A stretch of DNA of 64,000 bases. Source: Paenibacillus silvisoli. GTDB lineage: Bacteria > Bacillota > Bacilli > Paenibacillales > Paenibacillaceae. Position 1 is the stretch's first letter. The number at the start of each line of letters is the position of its first letter. Shown piece by piece: positions 37,315 through 46,793 of the stretch. The translations under genes and the position numbers were made by a program. Location of the stretch: positions 5,112,501 to 5,176,500 of the forward strand of contig NZ_CP133017.1 of assembly GCF_030866765.1 (NCBI RefSeq), in the 5' to 3' direction. Under the pieces are notes generated by a model, which saw nothing but the letters and a program-made list of their open reading frames with translations, made no database searches and had not been told where the DNA came from.

Positions 37315-37341
37315 ATTGTATGCATTCACCCATGGGCAGGT
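37315..37341 (-). promoter_or_regulatory. Sigma-K/sigma-E-like promoter of the giant repeat-protein gene
   Basis: Minus strand ACC (37341-37339), 16 bp, CATACAAT (37322-37315). CATACAAT equals the sigma-E -10 consensus and also fits sigma-K CATAnnnT; the ACC at 16 bp favours sigma-K. Predicted start is about 25 nt before the ribosome site. Confidence 0.55.
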
Positions 37342-37451
37342 CACATATTTAGAAGGGCTTTTTATTTGTAAAATACGAAGAATGCCTGTTTTCAAGCTAA
37401 AGCAGCGGTGAAAATGGCGGCCCTGCAAAGAGGCGACCGTCTTGCTTCCCG

Positions 37452-40400
37452 TTATTGTACGCGATGAACGCCTACCGTTTGCCGGGTATTCCCTGCGATC
37501 GTAACCGTAACCGTCGTCGATTTAACTGTGCCGTTAGTGTAAACAGCCTTGAAGGTGAAGAGCAGCGGACCTTCCGGCAAATTCTCGAAGCTCTCTTCCC
37601 ACATGTCGCCGCGCCAAGCCGTCTTCGCCGCATTCGCCGGCTGCAGGCTGACCGCAACGCCATTCAAGGTTGCCGTCACTCGGTCAGCGGCCGTTGCCGT
37701 GCCTGTAACCGTCGTCGCAGCCTCCAGCATGAACCGTTCCCCCGCCCAAAAAGTCGCATAGGATCGAGGGCTATTCTCATTTCCGCTAGCAGCTAAATTG
37801 CTCTCCTTGCGTCGCTCGTTCCACTGCTCGGTATGCTTCACCTGTCCGCTGACGGTTAGCGGGAGCACATTGATCGTCTTGCGGATGAAGACCGGCGCCG
37901 CTTTCCCGTCCGAAACGGTAAGCTGCACCGTATAGCTGCCTGGTGTTGCGGCATTAAAGCTCGGACCTGCTGTCGCATAAGGAAAACTGCCCGTCAAATC
38001 ATAAGCCTGACTGGCGCCAACCGGATCCGTTACCTGATAGCGAATGCTTAGGCTGTCCTGATCGGAATCAGAAAGGGTCTGCGTTAGGCTAACCTTGTCA
38101 CCCTCATAAACAGGCTTGGGCAGCCAATCAAAATCGGCCGCAGGCGGCTGATTCGTCTCTAAGTAAAAGTACTTCGGCGCGCTATAGCTGCTCCAATCAT
38201 AGCCGTCAAACACGCGGACGATGACGTACATATCGACTTTCTCCGGCAATGCCGCGCCAGGCGTCCAAAGCAATGCGCTTCCTGATCGAATGCCGGAATC
38301 CTGCTCTAAAATCCCTCCGTATCGGTACACTTTCACCTGATATTTCGTTTGGCTGTCGTCATCCAAATCGCTATAGTTCCATTTGAATGTCGGCGTAGCT
38401 GTCGCGAGCTTCTCCGGTGCGCTTTGATTCGTGCTGCTCGGCAAATAAAGCTCAGCAGCAGGTACCCGGTTCGTAATCGTAATCGAATGAGTTACCGTAC
38501 TTGCCTGCCCAACATGATCTTCAACCGTTTGCCGGATCGAAAAAGTCCCCAGCGTGCTGAACGTTTTCGTCCAGCTCGTTCTCGCAGTACTCGCTAAAGA
38601 CTCTGCACCGCCATCCGTTTGAATGTAGTACTCATGCGGAAGGTTTTGCCTCGCGCCATCTTCCTTATCCCAAGCTGTGGAATCCATTGTAACGGGAACT
38701 CCGCGATACCCCGTTGCCGGACTCGTAAAACCTGCATGCGGCGGTTCATCCGGCGAAGGCAGCGTACCGATCGTAATAGTCTTCTCCAGAAAGTCCGTCC
38801 AAGCGCCGTATTCATCCTTCACCGCCATCCCAACGGTGAACGTTCCAAGCTCCGTAGGCGTAACAAGCTTACTTTCAACAAAGGTTCCTGATGGCGAAAT
38901 GTAGTAAAACTTCTTCTGAAGAATGCCTTTTGTTTTGAGATAATCGATTCCCGTTGCTTCCGTCGAATAGTTGGTCGAGCTCAAATAGCGGTCGGGATCG
39001 CGGCTGCGGTCCGTCCACTTGACCGTTTTGTCTCCATTCAGACCGAGATCATAATCCACGATTGGCGCCCGATGCACGATGAGCGTTTGCAAAGCGGTAT
39101 TCGACGACTTCCTATAAAGCTGGAAGGCGGTTGACGGATAGCGGAAATCGGCATTCGGATCATCTACTGTTTTGTAGGAAACCTCATATACACCTACTTT
39201 GTCCGGCTGGTTAAGCGGAGCTTGATAGATTTTTCCGTTATGTACCGATGAGCCGGATTTCCCGTCTCCCGCATTCAAAAACTTCTCTTTCGTCTTAGTG
39301 TACTTCCATTCCGTAAGCGCCTCGATCATCGGATCGTTTTCTGCGTCGTCGTTCGTTATGGTATAAAGCATGTCTTGGCCGACTAAAGCAACGCCCTGCA
39401 GCTTCGATGCTGCGCTCATATCCTTCAGGTCGCTGTAGCTCATGCCGGTGAATTCCGTTCGCGGTATTTCCGAGAAAGGACCGAACTGACCGTCACCGAA
39501 CGTAGGATCAGCCTTATCAATTAATGGAACACCGTCCACATACACTTTCACGCGTCCATCGAGCGCCACGATTTTCACTTGATACGTTTGATGGGTGTTG
39601 AACGTGTAAGGCATAGATTGAATGACCGTTCGATGCCCGCCTTCTACTTTTACGAGCTGCAGCTTCTTCGCATTATGCTCGACGCGGTACATGTTGGAGA
39701 TGTCCTGAGCGCCGAAGCTGAATCCGGAGAAAATGTCCTCATTCACGCTGAGGTTCATTTTCATCTTGTATTGAAGCATGACATTTTTAAAATGCGGCGT
39801 GCCAAGCAGCTGGTTCTGTGAGCTCAACGCTTCATTCGCGAAGCGATTGCCGGTTGACGTGATAAAGAACGTTTTTCGTTGATTCCTGCCGTTAGACATG
39901 TCAACTTTCAGTTCTCCGGTGAAAGCCAGCGATATGCTGCAGTCGGTAATATCACTTGGCTTTACAAGCGTCGCTAGATTTGTTTTCGCTCCCGTAAACA
40001 AGTCAACTCGGCTGACAGTGACTGTACTTTCCTGGACCTCCATTACAACTAATCCGTCCGAATTATCTTGCAGTATGGACGAGTACGCAGCTGTACTCGG
40101 AGAATTCCAAAGTTGTGTCAATGCGCCGCCTGAGTCAATTTTATATCCTTTCACGTATCCGTTCCCTGTACCATATACCAGGCCGGAGGCCGTTGTACCG
40201 AGAATGTAAGTATCAGCCGAATATAACCGCTTTTTCGTTGTAGTGTCATAGACGATGCCTGTCCCGGTATAATTTGAAATGACATATTTCCCGTCAAAGG
40301 TCGGAATTAAATCCTCTGTATAGTTATAGTGGATCTCGCTCCACATGTCCGAATAGTTTTCTATGTTCGCATTGCTATCATCGGCTGGATTAAAGATTTT

Positions 40401-43400
40401 ATATCCATGCGAGCCGCTAGATCCCGTATCAACATAAAAATGATACCTCATTTTATTGTCCGCAAAACCTCGATTTGAGAACGGAAGCGAGTCGTAATAG
40501 TAGTCGCTGTCCCCATACTCGGTCATGCTGTAGGCTGTATCCTCTCCCCAATTAAACAGCTTCTTGCGATATGTATTGGTATACAAGGACACATACTCTT
40601 CATAATAGAGCGCATCCCCGAATGCGGTCGGGCGATACTTAGTTCCCTCGTTTAGACCCTGGAACGATAAGTCCATTCGAATGCCGTTAATGACGGCTTG
40701 AAATCCCGTGTTTTGCGGTATCCCTGAGCTGCTCAAAAAACTCGCCATCGTGTAAGTAGCAATTGCTGGAATACTCGCCCCCTCGTGGGAAGCATTCGTT
40801 TTCGCGTAAACAAGTTGATTGATGACGTCCACGCCGTAAATTCCCGAAACGTCTTCATGCTCGGAAACTTGAACGATAGAACCGGATGCATCAATTTTGT
40901 ATACTCTTGCGAGCAGCGTAGTGCTTGGAGATCTTTGTTCGATTCGAGCAAAATAACCGTTACCCAAATTGTAGGTAAGTCCTGTTAAATAGGAGTAGCT
41001 ATCATTCGTGTAGTAATACATGCCAGTGTCAATGATTTTGATATTCGCAGCTGGCGCCACGTTCAGGCTGAAACGGGAAAAATCAGTCGGCGAATGCACG
41101 AGCGCACCATTGGCGGAATTGTAGTTCCAGCTGCTCGCCTTCGAAGCCGTTTTAAAATCGCTATTCTTCCAACCGCTTGCCAGCCCCGCCAAGATATTTC
41201 CCTTTAGCTGAACGGGCACAAGCGGTGCCGGCGTTTTGCTCTCTGTAGAAATATCGAAGTTTACGCTCGGTGCATCATTGATGACTTGAAAGTCAAACTC
41301 GCCTGTTGCCTTCTTTCCCCAGTCCTCCTCGAGCTCTACATAGAATCTGTATTGGCCCACGCGAACAGGCGTAAAAGTGAATTCATTTTGCCCATTCATC
41401 GTAATCGCTGCTGCGGATTCTTCAATGAAGTTTCCGTCGTTATCCTTGTCATAGCGATAGGTTACTTTGTTCTTGATGATCGCATCGCCGTCAGGAGAAT
41501 AACTCGTGTTGGCAAATACGACACTCGCGTTCCTCACGCTTGGATTCGGGTATTCAAGCACGGGGATCGGCGGCAAATCTTCCAGTACGGTTAATTGATG
41601 CACAGCCGGACGGAGCGATTTCAGCCCCATAGAATCATAAACGTTCAGCGTAATATCTTCCGTTCCAACGGTGTTATAGACTGCCTTTACGTTGGTCCAT
41701 TCATCGCGGGCATGATTGATACTTCGCCCAATCGGGCTATAACTTCGATCGCCTTTGAATGTCTCCGTTAAAGGTCTTCCCTGTACGACCCGATCTAGTC
41801 CGTCAATAACAGGCACCGGATTGGGAGGTACAATCTCGATAGAAGTAAAAGCGGTAGCCAAAGCACCGAACGCATCTCTCATCGAGGCGGTCACCGTGTG
41901 ATAGCCGGGCCCGTCCATCTCGATGCTCACATACTGCAAGTAATGATCGATTCCTTTGGACGGAATCGACTTCACCCAGTCGTCGCCGGAAGCGAAGTCA
42001 AAGCCGTTAAAAGTGATCGTATCCCCGTCCGGGTCGGTCGGCGTCGGAACGGTTGGATCTTCGATAACGACCAAGCTTAGGACTTCGCCTTCCGGTACGG
42101 TATGCAGGATCTCTTTCGGATTGCTCGGACGAACAAATCCGATTTGAAACGATGGCGGACGATTGTTCTTCGGCCCTGTTAGCTCAAGCGTTTTAGGGCC
42201 AATCCACTTCGATTCTCCGCAGTTTGTCTTGATTTTCAAATACACGTTTTGAATACCTACACCTAACAGCGCAGGGTATGAGCTGTAGGAAAAATTCATA
42301 TCGAGCGATTGATTCGACTGAGGACTGCTTTGCCACGACAAACCATCTCGTTCTATTTTCCAAGTGTGCGATACGTATGTGCAGCCATTCAAAACAAAAT
42401 CCTTCGGATGCAATTTGAAGCTATCCTTATAAGCTATCTTCGGAGGCAGTACATCGAAATCACCTGAAAAGCTGGCAGCATTCTCATAAAAGAAGGTTAC
42501 ATACGCCTGCGAAGCCGTTGAAGTAAGCGATACACTGACATTCGATCCTGTAGATACGGTACTAGAATAAGCCGAATAGGAGAGGCTTTTTCCTTGAATC
42601 GTTCCATAGGCATCTGCATCTGCTGTAAGGGTTCGAGTATGCGGTAAAGTCGCAACAGGAATCACCTGATCGCTTCCCTGCTGTTTATAGGTGCCCGTAG
42701 GTCCAGACCGCACCATATGCCGAACGTGAATCTTGCCCGCGGTCGTGACGTCATAGACGTAGTAAAGGTATAGCGTTGAAAATTGTGTGCGATTGAATGA
42801 TGAAATGCTGTATTCTCCGCTTATCGGATTCATGAAATAAGCAGGCGGTGTTCCCGGCGAACCACTGGTTTTCACATAGCCTAGAAACTTGTAATCATCA
42901 TTCTTTGGTGCGATTGGCGCATACGGTTCCCCATGAACTAATGGTTCCGTATGATCGCCAAATACCGAATCAAGACTTTGGCCCGTTTTCGTGACGTGGC
43001 GGATATAAGCTTTTCCGTCCGAATCTTTCTCGTAATACAGATTCAGATAGTATTTATCATATTTGCCATCGTACACAAAGGTTGGCGGATTTCCGTTTAC
43101 GATTGATCCCCCGCTCGGTGAGCTTACCGTACTTTTCTTATAGCCAACATAGGTGTAGCCGGCGGCTGTTCCAGGAGTAATCGTTTGAGGAGTGCCCTGC
43201 GCCATGTTCTGCGTCTGATTCGTAAAAGCCGCATCGATATTCTCGCCGGTTGTTGTTTTATGGTGGACTTCTAGTACGCCGTCGAGTTGGAATTCTAATA
43301 GGATTGGGACGTAATAGCGGTAGATTTTAGTAGACGGCATACATGTTGGGCAGTATGAACCGGGAAAAAACGCATTCATATCGTAAGGCTCAATAGAGCT

Positions 43401-43895
43401 TAATAATACTTTGGTAGAAGCTGTGAACGAGATGGTGGACGTACCCTCTCCCGTTTCATCGCTTTGGGATGGGTTATAAATATTGGAACTTACATATCTG
43501 GAGAAATCGGTATATTGTTCCTTCGGGTTATCCCCATTAGCCCCTGCCCTTGATCGATTAAACAAATCCAAATGCGAGCTAGGAAGGAACTTCAACGGCC
43601 TAACATTGCGCACCTTTCTTCCGGGAAACGAGAATGTATAAGGATGCGTAACCGTGACCGTTTCTCCTGGTCGGTCAGGATCTGAGTCATTCCATGTTCC
43701 ATCGTTTCTACTCCATGATTCATAGTACATAAACGCCACAGCATAATATCGCGCTTCACCCGCCCCGTTAAAATCCAAAACCGGAACGACGCTTGCATTG
43801 TCTCCTAGGGCAGCTTCAGCGGTCTGTGGTATGAAATTAACGATCAATCCGAACAGAATTGAAAAAACGAGTGTGATGCTAAGCAATCGCTTCAT
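37452..43895 (-). CDS. Large secreted mosaic protein (MucBP-like, PKD/Ig-like and LamG-like domains)
   Basis: 2147 residues. Signal peptide MKRLLSITLVFSILFGLIVN with cleavage after AEA. Residues about 225-420 contain three MucBP-like repeats (HVRHMVRSG, YIRHVTKTGQSLDSVFG). Then come several PKD/Ig-like domains (ITFNGFDFASGDDW, VPVIDGLDRVVQG), a middle part about 950-1400 with short Tyr-rich beta segments, a concanavalin-like domain (VYVDGVPLIDKADP), and C-terminal PKD-like units (PPAADFDWLPKPVYEGD). No LPXTG or SLH anchor was seen. Likely an extracellular adhesive or matrix protein. Downstream of, and 9 bp from, the stalk-domain gene. Confidence 0.85.
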   Translation of the reverse strand: MKRLLSITLVFSILFGLIVNFIPQTAEAALGDNASVVPVLDFNGAGEARYYAVAFMYYESWSRNDGTWNDSDPDRPGETVTVTHPYTFSFPGRKVRNVRPLKFLPSSHLDLFNRSRAGANGDNPKEQYTDFSRYVSSNIYNPSQSDETGEGTSTISFTASTKVLLSSIEPYDMNAFFPGSYCPTCMPSTKIYRYYVPILLEFQLDGVLEVHHKTTTGENIDAAFTNQTQNMAQGTPQTITPGTAAGYTYVGYKKSTVSSPSGGSIVNGNPPTFVYDGKYDKYYLNLYYEKDSDGKAYIRHVTKTGQSLDSVFGDHTEPLVHGEPYAPIAPKNDDYKFLGYVKTSGSPGTPPAYFMNPISGEYSISSFNRTQFSTLYLYYVYDVTTAGKIHVRHMVRSGPTGTYKQQGSDQVIPVATLPHTRTLTADADAYGTIQGKSLSYSAYSSTVSTGSNVSVSLTSTASQAYVTFFYENAASFSGDFDVLPPKIAYKDSFKLHPKDFVLNGCTYVSHTWKIERDGLSWQSSPQSNQSLDMNFSYSSYPALLGVGIQNVYLKIKTNCGESKWIGPKTLELTGPKNNRPPSFQIGFVRPSNPKEILHTVPEGEVLSLVVIEDPTVPTPTDPDGDTITFNGFDFASGDDWVKSIPSKGIDHYLQYVSIEMDGPGYHTVTASMRDAFGALATAFTSIEIVPPNPVPVIDGLDRVVQGRPLTETFKGDRSYSPIGRSINHARDEWTNVKAVYNTVGTEDITLNVYDSMGLKSLRPAVHQLTVLEDLPPIPVLEYPNPSVRNASVVFANTSYSPDGDAIIKNKVTYRYDKDNDGNFIEESAAAITMNGQNEFTFTPVRVGQYRFYVELEEDWGKKATGEFDFQVINDAPSVNFDISTESKTPAPLVPVQLKGNILAGLASGWKNSDFKTASKASSWNYNSANGALVHSPTDFSRFSLNVAPAANIKIIDTGMYYYTNDSYSYLTGLTYNLGNGYFARIEQRSPSTTLLARVYKIDASGSIVQVSEHEDVSGIYGVDVINQLVYAKTNASHEGASIPAIATYTMASFLSSSGIPQNTGFQAVINGIRMDLSFQGLNEGTKYRPTAFGDALYYEEYVSLYTNTYRKKLFNWGEDTAYSMTEYGDSDYYYDSLPFSNRGFADNKMRYHFYVDTGSSGSHGYKIFNPADDSNANIENYSDMWSEIHYNYTEDLIPTFDGKYVISNYTGTGIVYDTTTKKRLYSADTYILGTTASGLVYGTGNGYVKGYKIDSGGALTQLWNSPSTAAYSSILQDNSDGLVVMEVQESTVTVSRVDLFTGAKTNLATLVKPSDITDCSISLAFTGELKVDMSNGRNQRKTFFITSTGNRFANEALSSQNQLLGTPHFKNVMLQYKMKMNLSVNEDIFSGFSFGAQDISNMYRVEHNAKKLQLVKVEGGHRTVIQSMPYTFNTHQTYQVKIVALDGRVKVYVDGVPLIDKADPTFGDGQFGPFSEIPRTEFTGMSYSDLKDMSAASKLQGVALVGQDMLYTITNDDAENDPMIEALTEWKYTKTKEKFLNAGDGKSGSSVHNGKIYQAPLNQPDKVGVYEVSYKTVDDPNADFRYPSTAFQLYRKSSNTALQTLIVHRAPIVDYDLGLNGDKTVKWTDRSRDPDRYLSSTNYSTEATGIDYLKTKGILQKKFYYISPSGTFVESKLVTPTELGTFTVGMAVKDEYGAWTDFLEKTITIGTLPSPDEPPHAGFTSPATGYRGVPVTMDSTAWDKEDGARQNLPHEYYIQTDGGAESLASTARTSWTKTFSTLGTFSIRQTVEDHVGQASTVTHSITITNRVPAAELYLPSSTNQSAPEKLATATPTFKWNYSDLDDDSQTKYQVKVYRYGGILEQDSGIRSGSALLWTPGAALPEKVDMYVIVRVFDGYDWSSYSAPKYFYLETNQPPAADFDWLPKPVYEGDKVSLTQTLSDSDQDSLSIRYQVTDPVGASQAYDLTGSFPYATAGPSFNAATPGSYTVQLTVSDGKAAPVFIRKTINVLPLTVSGQVKHTEQWNERRKESNLAASGNENSPRSYATFWAGERFMLEAATTVTGTATAADRVTATLNGVAVSLQPANAAKTAWRGDMWEESFENLPEGPLLFTFKAVYTNGTVKSTTVTVTIAGNTRQTVGVHRVQ

Positions 43896-43904
43896 AATTT
43901 CACC

Positions 43905-44846
43905 TTACTTAAATGGATTCTTAACGAGAACGGGAAATGAATTGATTCTATCAGAATTGATGCCAATATATTGAGCTTCTTTAAGCGTGAACTTGGCCCA
44001 ATTGGTATCTCCGAGCGAGTCAAGATCCGTCCGGAAAGCAATATTGTAATAGTGGATACGAAATTCTCCAATTATTTCGCGGAAACCGGGAATCTCTGGC
44101 CGATTGCGGAACATATTCCCAGAAGCAAGATAGAAAAGACCTGTTCCCATTGCCCCACTTTGATTCGTTGTTGATTTGATATAAGAAGCGCCATTGGAAT
44201 CTTTCGTCAAATCCCACCGATAGTAAATCGAATTATTGAGTATAAACGGAAAGTCACTATAGTCCAGCATATATGCTTGAGTCGCGAGTTTACCTGACTC
44301 AAAGATATCGAGATAAAGCTCTCGCCCCTTGTAATACGGCAAAAACGGATTTATATCCACCAACTCCGCCACATCCTCCATCTTCGGCACATCCTCATTC
44401 CCCACCCAAACAAACCGAGCCACCTCATCCCACCGAACAGGCACGCCAAGCCCCTCGCTTATGACTCGAATCGGTACGAGCGTGCGCCCGTTCTCAACGA
44501 TGGCCGGCTGAGCCAGAGTCACATTTTTCCCGTTGATAGTCGCTTCCCTGGATCCAATCGTCAGCTTAACAGTCCTATCGCCTTTAACTACCAAAACCGT
44601 TCTTCCCTCAATCGCTACCGACGCTTGAAGCTTCTCCGACACATACCGGACTGGAATGAGCACCGTACCTTCAACAATCCTCGGCCTCACATCGAACAAA
44701 ATCTTCCTAGCGTTATATAAAACCTCAATAGGCATCTCGCCTTGCAGCATCACCGGTGTCTTCGCCTTCGCCGCCTCGGCATGCACTGACCCTGCAGGCA
44801 GAAGCATCGCTCCCGCCAAAATCGCCCCAATCAACCTCTTGTTCAT
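43905..44846 (-). CDS. Copper-amine-oxidase-N-like stalk-domain protein
   Basis: 313 residues from ATG 44846, 9 nt after GGGGAG; ATG 44855 touches that site and is less likely. Signal peptide MNKRLIGAILAGAMLLPAGS ending VHAEA. The stalk domain (about 40-150) shows the paired pattern VEGTVLIPVRYVSEKLQASV and NGRTLVPIRVISEGLGVPV with V.WDE, as in secreted Paenibacillus and Clostridium wall proteins. The C-terminal 160 residues are unrecognised and aromatic-rich. Probably acts with the adjacent 2147-residue secreted protein, since the genes are 9 bp apart. Confidence 0.88.
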   Translation of the reverse strand: MNKRLIGAILAGAMLLPAGSVHAEAAKAKTPVMLQGEMPIEVLYNARKILFDVRPRIVEGTVLIPVRYVSEKLQASVAIEGRTVLVVKGDRTVKLTIGSREATINGKNVTLAQPAIVENGRTLVPIRVISEGLGVPVRWDEVARFVWVGNEDVPKMEDVAELVDINPFLPYYKGRELYLDIFESGKLATQAYMLDYSDFPFILNNSIYYRWDLTKDSNGASYIKSTTNQSGAMGTGLFYLASGNMFRNRPEIPGFREIIGEFRIHYYNIAFRTDLDSLGDTNWAKFTLKEAQYIGINSDRINSFPVLVKNPFK

Positions 44847-44895
44847 CACATTCATCTCCCCATTTCTAGTTGTCAGCTACCTTTGCACGTTCCAC

Positions 44896-44982
44896 TCAGC
44901 CTATGGCCTGAATCAACCCAATAACGCCAACCGTAAAAACCATCAGCATCATAATCGTTACCGTTACATAGAACATTTTCAT
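44896..44982 (-). CDS. 28-residue hydrophobic microprotein
   Basis: ATG AAA ATG at 44982 reads to a TGA at 44896: MKMFYVTVTIMMLMVFTVGV then IGLIQAIG. A strong AGAGGAG lies 9 nt before the ATG. The peptide is one predicted membrane helix with a single Lys at the N-terminus. It lies 49 bp upstream of the stalk-protein gene on the same strand, so it could be the first gene of that operon or a leader peptide. No family recognised. Confidence 0.55.
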   Translation of the reverse strand: MKMFYVTVTIMMLMVFTVGVIGLIQAIG

Positions 44983-45126
44983 GTCAATCGCTCCTCTAAG
45001 CTGTCATTTTGTCTATGCTGCCGTTAGCTCTCGACTCCAGTCAAAAACTAGCAGATAATACCACTTTTGTAACACGATTCGCCTCCGAAAATCTATCATT
45101 TTTTTCCATACCAACCTAATGACAAA

Positions 45127-45178
45127 CAAAAAAAGCACCCGCTTGCAAGCCAAATAATTAGCCCGCAAGCAGGTGCTT
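45127..45178 (-). terminator. Terminator of the CotSA-like glycosyltransferase gene
   Basis: Stem AAGCACC-CGCTTGC / GCAAGC-AGGTGCTT (45133-45146 with 45165-45178) with a T-run on the minus strand, about 100 nt after the stop codon at 45278. Confidence 0.75.
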
Positions 45179-45277
45179 CCTGCTTCGCCTATGATCATCG
45201 ATCTTCGTTTCGTTAGTTCCTATCATACAGCCGCGCCCGACAAATATCAACCTTATTTTTACATTTTATATCAAACG

Positions 45278-46459
45278 CTATTCCAGCCTCCACGGTTCTG
45301 TTTCTCGCCAAGCATCGCGAAACAATTCCATCCATCGATCGGCCGAATGCTGCCACGTAAAATGCTGCTCCACCCGCTCCCGGCTCTTCAGCCCCATTTG
45401 CAGCCGCAGTTGATCGTCGCGCAACAGCTCCAGCAATCGCGCCCGCATCTCCTCCACAACATGGTCCGGATCGACCAAATAGCCGGTCACGCCGTCCTCG
45501 ATGATTTCCTTCATTCCGCCTGCACGCGTCGCGACGACGGGAAGACCGCAGGACATCGCCTCGACGTTTACGAGCCCGAACGCCTCCCGCTTCCCGGACG
45601 GAACGACGGCGACATCGGCACCCAGGAACCAACTCGGTACTTCGGAATACGGTACATAAGGCACGAACTGCACATGGCCTTTCAGCTTTCGGCCCATTTG
45701 CTGCAGCTGCCGCACATATGCGGTTGTTCGCTTAGAGCCGTAAAACGCACCGCCTACGATGACAAGCAGCGCAGACGGATGTTCCCGCACCAGCTGCGGC
45801 ATCAGCTTCAGCAGATGATGCACGCCTTTGATGGCGAGAAGTCTGCCCATGAACACGATGACGCTCCGGCCAGCCCAGCCCCGCGCTTTACGCAGCTCGG
45901 CCCTCCGGCTGGCGCCCGCGAACGAATACTGCGACGGAAACCGCTCCGTATCTACGCCAGGGTAGACGACATGCAGCTTCTCCGCGCATTCCGGCACGCG
46001 GGCGGCAACGTCTTCCTTCAAGTACTCGCTGTTCACGATAATCCGGTCTGCCGCTCGGAAGCTGCGCGCAAGCAAATCCGGACTGATGGCGCTTTTACGG
46101 ATAAAGGTGGATGAATGCAGGTTCAGCCAGATTTTGCTCCCCGGACGCATTCGTCTCAGCTTCAGCGCATAATGGGGCCGATTCTCCACTTGCAGCAAAT
46201 CCGGCTGGTTCACCTTGATCGATTGACCGACACGCTGCAAATACAACCGTTTATTGTGAGCCGGATAACGGATGACGGTTGCGCCTCCGAGCTGCCCCCG
46301 CTTGCCGAGTAACCGGCTTGATCTGCCGTAAATCGAAGCATCTACCTGTGGAACCAGAAGCGGCACCAGCTTCTCTACTACTCGCTCTACGGAACTGCTG
46401 CTTTGGGAGGGCAGCGGGAACGTACCCGGCGTCACGAATGCGATTTTAGCTTTTGCCAT
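45278..46459 (-). CDS. GT4 family glycosyltransferase (CotSA-like)
   Basis: 393 residues from ATG 46459; the ribosome site (AAAGG, far, or GCGGGC) is poor and the frame remains open to 46543. GT-B fold: N-terminal FVTPGTFPLPSQSSSSVERV, NLHSSTFIRKS, VIVFMGRLLAIKGVHHLLKL, and the E-x7-E element EAFGLVNVEAMSCGLPVVAT. The overall pattern, including FTWQHSADRWMELF near the C-terminus, resembles Bacillus spore-coat CotSA. Transfers a sugar from a nucleotide donor; acceptor unknown. Monocistronic. Confidence 0.87.
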   Translation of the reverse strand: MAKAKIAFVTPGTFPLPSQSSSSVERVVEKLVPLLVPQVDASIYGRSSRLLGKRGQLGGATVIRYPAHNKRLYLQRVGQSIKVNQPDLLQVENRPHYALKLRRMRPGSKIWLNLHSSTFIRKSAISPDLLARSFRAADRIIVNSEYLKEDVAARVPECAEKLHVVYPGVDTERFPSQYSFAGASRRAELRKARGWAGRSVIVFMGRLLAIKGVHHLLKLMPQLVREHPSALLVIVGGAFYGSKRTTAYVRQLQQMGRKLKGHVQFVPYVPYSEVPSWFLGADVAVVPSGKREAFGLVNVEAMSCGLPVVATRAGGMKEIIEDGVTGYLVDPDHVVEEMRARLLELLRDDQLRLQMGLKSRERVEQHFTWQHSADRWMELFRDAWRETEPWRLE

Positions 46460-46793
46460 GAACGGAGCCCGCCTTTCTTTCAACAGCTTGCTTCTTCTAG
46501 CATACGTAGAAGGAATGCAAGGTGACTCCGACAGGAACCCCATTCCGCCAACACCCCCGCATCCAACTTCGAGTCACGACAGCACATTCCCGATAAGGCC
46601 GCCACTCGCCTAAAACCGCGAATTCCGTCGCTTCGACCGCCTCATATGTCTGTATTGGCATACAAATATTTGCGCAATTCGCACTTCCGGGGAACTCTAT
46701 TGATAATTAAGTCGCGATATGTCAAACTAGTCGAAGGCCAATGTTTCAATACGTTTCAATACGTTTTAACCGCCTATTTCAGAGAGGACGTGA
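46460..46793. other. Intergenic region between the GT4 and psd genes
   Basis: About 330 bp without a credible gene. It carries two perfect direct copies of GTTTCAATAC (46743-46752, 46753-46762) followed by GTTTTAAC just before the psd ribosome site. No clear promoter boxes. Confidence 0.6.
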
